Source: Euptelea pleiosperma (lineage: Eukaryota > Streptophyta > Magnoliopsida > Ranunculales > Eupteleaceae). From it: a stretch of DNA of 64,000 nucleotides. Below are positions 57,632-64,000 of the stretch, piece by piece (the stretch's first letter is position 1; the number at the start of each line of letters is the position of its first letter). Location: contig CM068553.1 in the NCBI GenBank assembly GCA_035048495.1, forward strand, positions 20,833,190 to 20,897,189. Reading direction: 5' to 3'. The position numbers and the translations under genes were made by a program. The notes under the pieces are model-generated. The model saw only the letters and a list, made by a program, of their open reading frames with translations, made no database searches and was not told where the DNA came from.

Positions 57632-57914
57632 CACTACAAGAAAAACAGTTTTTTGCGACGGACTTTCAACGACGGCCCGGAAAACCGTCGCTATATACTG
57701 GTTTTAGCGACGGCCAGGTCCTAGCCGTCACTAAAAATCAATTATTTTCGCAGGGCAGTTTTGGAGGGAAATGGGGGACCTATAGTGACCGTTTTAGCGA
57801 CGGTCATAGTCTGACCGTTGCTATATGTGACTTATAGTGACGGTCAACTTTGGGCTGTCATTGAAACCCTTGTCAAATTTCACGGCATTGTGGAAAGCGA
57901 ACCCTATAGCAGCG
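57632..57914 (+). mobile_element. CACTA (En/Spm) transposon end, truncated
   Basis: It begins CACTACAAGAAAAACAG, the standard terminus of plant CACTA elements. Subterminal repeats follow: GCGACGG/ACGGTC-type units in both directions at about 57655, 57707, 57802, 57815 and 57838. It is cut at 57914 by the Copia-type LTR fragment. No opposite end (CTTGTAGTG) was seen in the window, and no transposase. Confidence 0.8.
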
Positions 57915-58514
57915 TGAAATTCCACTGGCCCGTTCTTTTTAATTCAATATATCTAGAAAGGGGGAGGGGGGGTTGATTAGGTATTTAAAATTAATTATAC
58001 CTATACAGTTTTACTGGTCTATGGTATGGGGATAAAATCTCATGTCTTGGTTGTTTAAAAAAAGGATTATCACAACCGACTCCAATTAAATATACCTCCG
58101 TGGTATATTATTTTTTTGTCATTTGATCTAATCAGGATAGATTGCGGAACACAAACAAACAATCACACAAGACAAGATATTTTTACGAAGAAACCTTAGC
58201 CAAGGAAAAACCACGGGACCACGTCTAGACGAAAAATATCACTAACTGAAAAGTTAAACGAAATAAAGGTTACCTACGCAGCACCGTTGCAAATACAGCT
58301 TCCAACCTTAGCCAAGGCCCACTGCCGATGCGTCCACGTCCTCTGAATCAATGCCACGAATCCACGCGCGCCCTTCTAGCTAAGAAGCCTTATCTGCTTG
58401 TTCAGTTTGGTACACCCCAAACCTACATTCGACCGGCTCCTTCGATCTTAATTCTCAACACTCCCGCCTTTGCAGAAGGTAAAGGATTCAGTACACCCTG
58501 AACCCCAAGTTGCT
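57915..58514 (-). mobile_element. Fragment of a Copia-type LTR
   Basis: In minus orientation this matches the 3' part of the LTR at 19432-21146, from the exact LTR end (TGAAATTCCACTGGCC on the + strand) for 600 bases. It stops within the LTR at 58514, where Gypsy reverse transcriptase sequence begins. The sharp junction suggests a deletion or ectopic recombination rather than insertion. Confidence 0.85.
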
Positions 58515-59400
58515 GACTTCTCGGATGAACCCGGCCGTCAAGAGTTTATTAATCTCCTCTTGGATAGCTTTCTGCTTCTCGAGGGCAATTCTCTGAGGTC
58601 GTCGTTTCACAGGTAAATATTTATTATCTACCCTTAAATGATGACAGGTGATGTCAGAAGGAATACCTGGCATGTCGTTGAAGGACCATGCGAAGACGTC
58701 AATGTAAGATTTTAGAAAAGCAGTATAGGATATCTTCTCTTCGACAGATAGACCTGCCCCGATAAAGGTATACTTTGGATCTTCCTCGGTCCCGAGGTTG
58801 AATTGTTCAGTTTCCTCTATCGTGGGAATGCTGCCAAGCTCAAATTTAACTTTCTCATCTTTTCGGCTAAGCGCAGCCTACTCCAGACTTGTCGAGATGT
58901 GCTCTGGTTGCTATTGCTCAGCAACCATAGATGAGGTTGTCTCTCCATGTCGACTCTCACAAACGAGAACATTCTTAGGTCAGAGTGCAATGGCATAACA
59001 CTTCTTCGAGACAACTTGGTCTCCTTTCAGCTCCATTATCCCATGATCAGTTTGGAATCGGAACAATTGATGATAGGTAGATGGTACGCCTTTTACCTCA
59101 TGTATCCATCCTCTCCCCAAAATGCCATTATATGGGGAAGGAGTATCCAGAACCAGAAATTCTACCATAGACGTGATCGGTCCCTGTCTTTACTGGCAGA
59201 ATTATCTTTCCAAGTGCATACTCTTTCTGGCCATTAAATCCGACCAGTGGAATATTACTTTGGATTAAATCTGATGGGTTTAAACCATCCTCTTGTAAGC
59301 TTCTGCGAATAAAATCTCGGCTAAGTTACCGGGATCTATCAGCAAACACTTTACCTCATAATTACCCAGAGGCAAAGTGAGCACTAATGTGTCTGAGTGC
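58515..59400 (-). pseudogene. Gypsy protease and start of reverse transcriptase (Tat clade)
   Basis: On the minus strand the segment near 59168-58980 reads VEFLVLDTPSPYNGILGRGW, the conserved end of the Gypsy aspartic protease. Near 58673-58520 it reads MPGIPSDITCHHLRVDNKYL and AIQEEINKLLTAGFIREV, the beginning of the reverse transcriptase domain. The rest of reverse transcriptase, RNase H and integrase are gone because the element is cut at 58514. Several frameshifts and stops lie between the blocks. Confidence 0.82.
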
Positions 59401-59580
59401 GGATGATCCACCCCTGACGAGATCTTTGTCGGAGAAGAAAATAGCTGCATCAGTACTCTCCATCATCTTTACGGGGTCTGTCAATCTTGGACCCGTAGAG
59501 AGATGCAGGATCTTATTCAGGTGTTCTACTTTCTTGATTTTGATCCTATTTTCTCTCTCTATTTCTCCACGGGAGAGCTG

Positions 59581-60975
59581 TCATCCTCCCCCGTGGATAA
59601 CGTCTATTACCAACCCACGTTCTTGCTGTTTAACGTGGTTGTTGTCTTTTTTGGGGATCTCGGCTTCACCTACTGCCCCATTCGTACGGGCAATAAACTG
59701 TTGCAAGTAGTCCTGATTAATTAGATCCTCAATCTTGTGCCTCAGTGCCCAGCATTTATCTGTTATGTGCCCAGCTTCTTGGTGGAAGGCACAAAACTTT
59801 GTCTTATCTTTATCTCCCTTCAAATCTGGTTTCATTGGTCGGGGATATTTCTCATTCTTAATCAGATCAAAGATCTGACTATGCGTTTTGTTCAACGCAG
59901 TGAATATCCTCTTCTCCCGATGAGGATACTGATCTAAATTTTCTGACTTCTCTGATTTCTTATCGGGAATCTCTGCTGGTGCCACCTCTGTGGCAACCTT
60001 TTACTTTCCCTTGGAGGTTTTGCTGGGTCCGGCTGCCTTCTTCACTTCATGCATAGATATAGTCAATCCTTGGCTATGTTGGAGTGTGTCATCTTCTAGT
60101 TTAGAGTACTTTTCAACCCGAAGAAACAAGGCTTCCATACTAACTGGCCTATTCTTAGTTAAGAACATATACAGTCCAGAACCTATAGGTAATGCCTTTC
60201 GAAAGGCTGTGACAGCATGTTTATCGTCTCAATCTTCCACTGTGGTCATAAGAGTACGGAATCTTTTGGTAAAATCTCGTAATGTCTCATTCTGATCACA
60301 GCATATATTGAACAATACGTCGACGTCATTCTTATGTAATCTGTTGCATGAGTAACGAGTGATGAAGATGGTGCTCAACTCGATAAAGTCAGAAATAGTC
60401 CGAGGAGCTATCTGGTTAAACCAAATGAGTGCATCATCACTCAGAGTAGAAGGGAACATTCTACAAAGGAGCTCATCATGGAACTCCCACATCGTCATCG
60501 CTTTCCTAAAGCGAATAACATGGTTCATGGGATCTGTGGTTCCCATGAATATCGAGAATTTAGGATATGAGAAAGATTTGGGAGCACGATATCCCTGTAT
60601 TTCTTCAGTAAAAGGAGAATCTCGCGGAGCTCTTGTCGCCATTGCCGTCATCTTGTCAGCCAATGTTTCTTTCTTCTCCATCATCTCGGCTACCAGATCA
60701 GCGATCTGCCTCCTGGTCTCTAGCTGAATATGATCCGATCTTCGTTGACAGGAAGACTCGGCTCTATGACGCTTCTCCTGTGGTGGGACTTAGGAATCTC
60801 CATGTTTGCTTCTAGGATTCCGCAGGATAGATTCCTCTGAAACTAACCTGTCCGACTGGAAATGACTCATTTGATTATGACTATGCCCAGCATTCTTAGA
60901 TATATAGCCACCTGTATGTTGAGCTGTCATCCGTTGTTTCAGTTCTTCATTCTCTTCTCGCAACTGGGCAATCAT
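59581..60975 (-). pseudogene. Gypsy gag (Tat clade) with in-frame stops
   Basis: One frame can be followed from ATG 60975 to the stop at 59581 and is broken by stops at 60790-60792, 60229-60231 and 60001-60003. It begins with a coiled coil (MIAQLREENEELKQRM). Then comes the retrotransposon gag core (PKFSIFMGTTDPMNHVIRFR, SDFIELSTIFITRYSCNRLH), and a C-terminal zinc finger of the form CAFHQEAGHITDKC typical of the Tat lineage. The frame and order are intact, so decay is by point mutation. Confidence 0.85.
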
Positions 60976-61135
60976 TTTCTGCTAATTCTCTAGTTCTCTT
61001 GCCTTTCTGCCCTCCGTGATAGTATCTCTGAGATCGCTGGGAGGATTTCTCTCCCTTTCACTCCTGAGGCCAATTCATCTTGTATCAACCATTGCTTGAA
61101 TCGAATCTCTCTTAGAATGAAAAACTTCTAGTCGC

Positions 61136-61153
61136 TTCCCACAGACGGCGCCA
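61136..61153 (-). promoter_or_regulatory. Gypsy primer binding site
   Basis: Read on the minus strand, TGGCGCCGTCTGTGGGAA starts five bases after the LTR end. This is the conserved primer site of Tat/Ogre-type Gypsy elements and orients the element right to left. Confidence 0.8.
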
Positions 61154-61158
61154 AAAGA

Positions 61159-62401
61159 TGTGGGGGAAAAATATCTGATCTAACCCACACAATCTTCAAG
61201 GTTAGACGATTCGTATCTTGGTGATAATCGAACGACTCTGGTGCTTCAGGATGAAAACTGCTTTCTCCTCCGCGAAGGATAGGATGTGGTTGTACCTATT
61301 GACAATACTCTGTCGCTCAAGTCAGTTTAGGATTTGTAATAGGGTTCAGGAAAATAGTAAAAAGTTTTAGAGTTTAGGCTATCTGGATCTTGAGAGCAAG
61401 ATCTTCTTCTCAATCCTGAGGATTCTGTATTTATACCCTTAGAACTAGCGTGACTCACCTTCCACGTGTCCAGTTGTTATCAATCAGTTACGACTTAGGA
61501 AGATTCTATTATGAAATATAGAATCTTCTTGTTAGATCATAACTTCCCTCACTTGGTCACATCTGAGATAGCTGAGGTGATACTGAGGTGGCACTCTTCG
61601 TATCAGATATTCGAATAAGGGAACATCGATGCTGTGACAGTTCAACTAACTGTTATGTGGCTAAATCTTATTGGTTAAGAAAATAATTGTATTTGGAATA
61701 CTTATCTCGCTTGCAGAATCCTGTATACTTCTGGAGATTAAAAGAAATCCATTCCCGGCAAGTAAGATTCTGATTTTGTCGGGATGAGAAGAACGTCACA
61801 CCCGTCAAATAAGCTATATGACTTCGTCGGGAAGAGATGGAGGTCAATCCCGTCAAGTAGGCCATCTCACCTTGTTGGGATGCACAGAACATTAATCTCG
61901 TTAAGTATATAACCAAACCTGTTAGGATGAGTTTAAATGTTGATCCATCATGTATCATTGAGATTGTCGGGGTGCGTTCAGTATCAATCCCGTTAAGAAC
62001 GTTGTATGAACTTAGCAGGATAAGATAATCGTCACTTTACACTATGTACACCGCTCGACCTTGTCGGGATGAGTTGTATATCAGTCCCGTTGATAAGATC
62101 AATCATTAATATGTCAGACAAGATTGAATGCTTCCCAACATATTTAATGGTTAAGGTGTTAATGCATTCTGTTATTAACTCTGCCTCGAGATGTTCTCTT
62201 CTGATCATTTCATCTTGACACATGGCATTTCCATTAATGGAAGATGCATGACAGCGATGAGATGGCTATGGCCTCTGTTGATGTCTTCGGCGCATTTACT
62301 CACGCACGATGAATAATACCATGCGTCTCTATTCTAATCCCGCACGTGTGTAACCAATACATGCGTCATCGTATCTTTTGCCAGAAAATACGGTACCCAC
62401 A
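61159..62401 (-). repeat. Gypsy 5' LTR (Tat clade)
   Basis: A 1243-bp LTR runs on the + strand from TGTGGGGGAAAAATATC to CGGTACCCACA. It has a TATA box on the minus strand (TATAAATA, 61429-61436) and about six degenerate tandem units of roughly 55 bp at 61760-62100 (the GTCGGGATGAG / ATCCCGTCAAGTA pattern). The 3' LTR is missing with the rest of the element. The flanking sequence to the right is LARD-A LTR. Confidence 0.8.
61429..61436 (-). promoter_or_regulatory. TATA box of the Gypsy LTR
   Basis: TATAAATA on the minus strand lies about 280 bases upstream of the LTR end at 61159, a normal position for the start of the element's RNA. Confidence 0.5.
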
Positions 62402-63008
62402 GTGGGTATGGCCATGGGTCATGGGCCAAGATAGATAGAGAGAGAAATAGGAGAGAGGTGAGAGAAAATACAAAAAATAATAACATTGGAGGGTTTTGAA
62501 CCCTAGTTTTCTTTATTCGATCTCATCCGCTCCACTAATTAGTCAAACTAATCTTTTGATGTCAATTGGTGTAGCTTTTAACACCTCAGTCATTCTCTTG
62601 GTCTCCAGTTATTCTTCTCTTTCTTAGTCCTTGTTTCAGTTCTACGATCCTCTAGCTTTGCCCGTACATGACTTCTATCTTCTTATCCTAGCCTGCTGGC
62701 TCTTTAAGCTTTGATAGCTAGAAGTCTTCTGTGGTTGATTATGAGCCCGCCAGTCCTTGAGAATCGCCCGATAGGGTCTCCTACAAGTGAAAAAGCGCGT
62801 AATGAGATTCTACTAAAATGGCTTGATACTGGACTTTCCGAAATGTGTATATTTCATGCAAATAGTCAATTTTTGTCTAAAGAATACGTTCTATGCAATG
62901 GAAGAAACTCTACGTGGAAAAGTCAATGAAAAGACAAGTTTTAAGTAGGAGAATGCGACATCGCTATAAGGATAATAGCTTAAAATAAGCACTTTTGAGC
63001 GAATATCA
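62402..63008 (-). mobile_element. Diverged LARD-A LTR, 5' part
   Basis: In minus orientation this matches the first 600 bases of the LARD-A LTR (+ strand end TTTTGAGCGAATATCA). The polypyrimidine and TTTGAACCCTAGTTTTC blocks are recognisable. Many differences from the other copies make it old. The Gypsy LTR interrupts it on the left. Confidence 0.75.
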
Positions 63009-63317
63009 TTGGATCTCTATGCTATGATCAAAGGCTCTAGTAGTCAGTTGTGGGCCCGTACTCCATCAAGATTGTCCGATAGGGCTCTTGTGATAGAGAA
63101 ATCGCGTAATGAGAATTCTACAAAATTGCTTCGCATGTAGGTCAAATAAATGCGTATGAATGCATGCGAATATACCATTTTGACCAGAAAAATGTGTTCT
63201 ATGCAATGAAAAAAACTCTTACGTAGAAAAGTGAATAAATATAGCAATTTTATATAGGAGAGTGTAATAAAGCTAAAAGGATAATTGCTAAAAATAAGCA
63301 CTTTTGAGTGAGTATCA
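63009..63317 (-). mobile_element. Second diverged LARD-A LTR end
   Basis: Another copy of the first 300 bases of the LARD-A LTR, ending TTTTGAGTGAGTATCA on the + strand, is joined directly to the previous one. Its internal order (GTGGGCCCGTACTCC, TGCATGCGAATATACC, TTACGTAGAAAAGTG) is that of the family. The tandem arrangement may come from nested insertion or from unequal exchange. Confidence 0.7.
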
Positions 63318-63373
63318 CCTATCACAAGTTTACTAGTCAAGGTAAGGTGATAAACTAGCTGCCTTAGTTGATT

Positions 63374-63804
63374 GATAAAAGAATTATCACAATCGACTCA
63401 AATCAAATATACCTCTGTGGTATATTGTCTTTTCATCGTTAGGTCTAATCAGTAGATTTAGTGGAACAACAATCAAATATCCACAAGACAAAGAGTTTTA
63501 GCGTGGAAACCTTAGCCAGGGAAAACCACGGGACCACGTCCAAACCGTAAGTATCACTAACTGGAAAGTTAAAAGAAACAAAGGTTACCTACGCAGCACC
63601 GTTGCAAATGCAGCTTTCATCCTTAGCCAAGGCCTACTGCCGATGCATCCACGTCCTCTAAATCAACGCTACGAATCCACGCACGCCCTCCTAGCCAAGA
63701 AGCCTTATCTACTTGTTCAGTTTGGTACACCGCAAACCTACCTTCGATCAGTTACTCCTATCTTAATTCTCAACTCTCCAGCTTTTGTTGAAGGTGAAGG
63801 ATTC
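63374..63804 (-). mobile_element. Fragment of a Copia-type LTR
   Basis: In minus orientation this matches the LTR segment about 20590-21010 (AAATATACCTCTGTGGTATA, TTACCTACGCAGCACCGTTG). It stops where the LARD-A LTR begins at 63805. The left border near 63374 is not an LTR end. Confidence 0.8.
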
Positions 63805-64000
63805 TGAAAGTAGGTATTTTCCGCGTCGTTGGTACGGAAACCCTAATCTCAACAATATTTGTAATTATCCGAGACTTTTAACCTGTAAAATGGGCAATTT
63901 TGCACAGTGGCTCGTGTCGGATGTCGATCCGCACTCTGGGTTTAGTTAGCGCAAGCAAAGAACATAAAATGATGATTTTTTTTTATTTTTTTTTTTCAGA
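63805..64000 (-). mobile_element. LARD-A LTR, continues beyond the window
   Basis: The + strand starts TGAAAGTAGGTATTTTCCGC, the end of the LARD-A LTR, and follows it (GGATGTCGATCCGCACTC) to the edge. It is inserted in a Copia-type LTR fragment; GATTC precedes it, so the far side should carry GATTC if the insertion is simple. Confidence 0.85.

Overview
This window is nuclear DNA of a flowering plant. It holds only two recognisable host genes, each with plant-specific architecture: a wall-associated receptor kinase with GUB_WAK, EGF and kinase domains, and a chloroplast-type phospholipase A1. Almost everything else is transposable elements: Copia and Gypsy LTR elements, large non-autonomous LTR elements, Mutator-like, PIF/Harbinger and CACTA pieces. 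The species cannot be named from the sequence alone.

Layout. 1-2.8 kb is a field of small inverted-repeat elements (MITEs). 2.9-6.4 kb is an intact three-exon wall-associated kinase (748 codons) whose two introns each hold a MITE remnant. 7.4-46.3 kb is one nest of LTR elements. Its main component is a family called LARD-A here: LTRs of about 2.5-4.1 kb that begin TGATATTCGCT and end CCCTACTTTCA, and a tRNA-Asp-type primer binding site. LARD-A occurs as one full-length copy (25561-37547, target duplication GTCAC), solo LTRs (25073-25560 joined to 37553-39937, duplication ACCAT; 40545-43229, duplication GAGAG; 11568-14110, decayed duplication), a partial copy with its 3' LTR (10544-18613), and an LTR-PBS-LTR deletion derivative (7411-10543). 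Two of these solo LTRs, and through one of them the full-length copy, sit inside a Copia-type element (19432-45873). That element carries a gag and a second ORF of plant-transposon type but no visible pol. The Copia element and one LARD-A copy in turn lie inside an older, inverted LARD-A internal region (18614-19431 and 45874-46338).

46.9-48.6 kb is a Mutator-like element with long inverted ends and a candidate 9-bp duplication. 49.4-50.6 kb is a DAD1-like phospholipase A1 gene broken by one in-frame TAA between its catalytic Asp and His codons. 50.8-57.6 kb is a dense MITE field in which two Mutator-type MITE copies have clear 9-bp target duplications. 57.6-57.9 kb is one end of a CACTA transposon, cut by a fragment of the Copia LTR. 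58.5-62.4 kb is a decayed Tat-clade Gypsy element on the minus strand: LTR, PBS, gag, protease and the first part of reverse transcriptase. 62.4-64 kb holds further LARD-A and Copia LTR pieces and runs off the window.

The items most worth following are the LARD-A family, with its 610-residue internally duplicated protein of no family I recognise and its recurrent LTR hairpin, the arrays of a 12-bp perfect palindrome in the Copia LTRs, and the single nonsense codon in the lipase gene.
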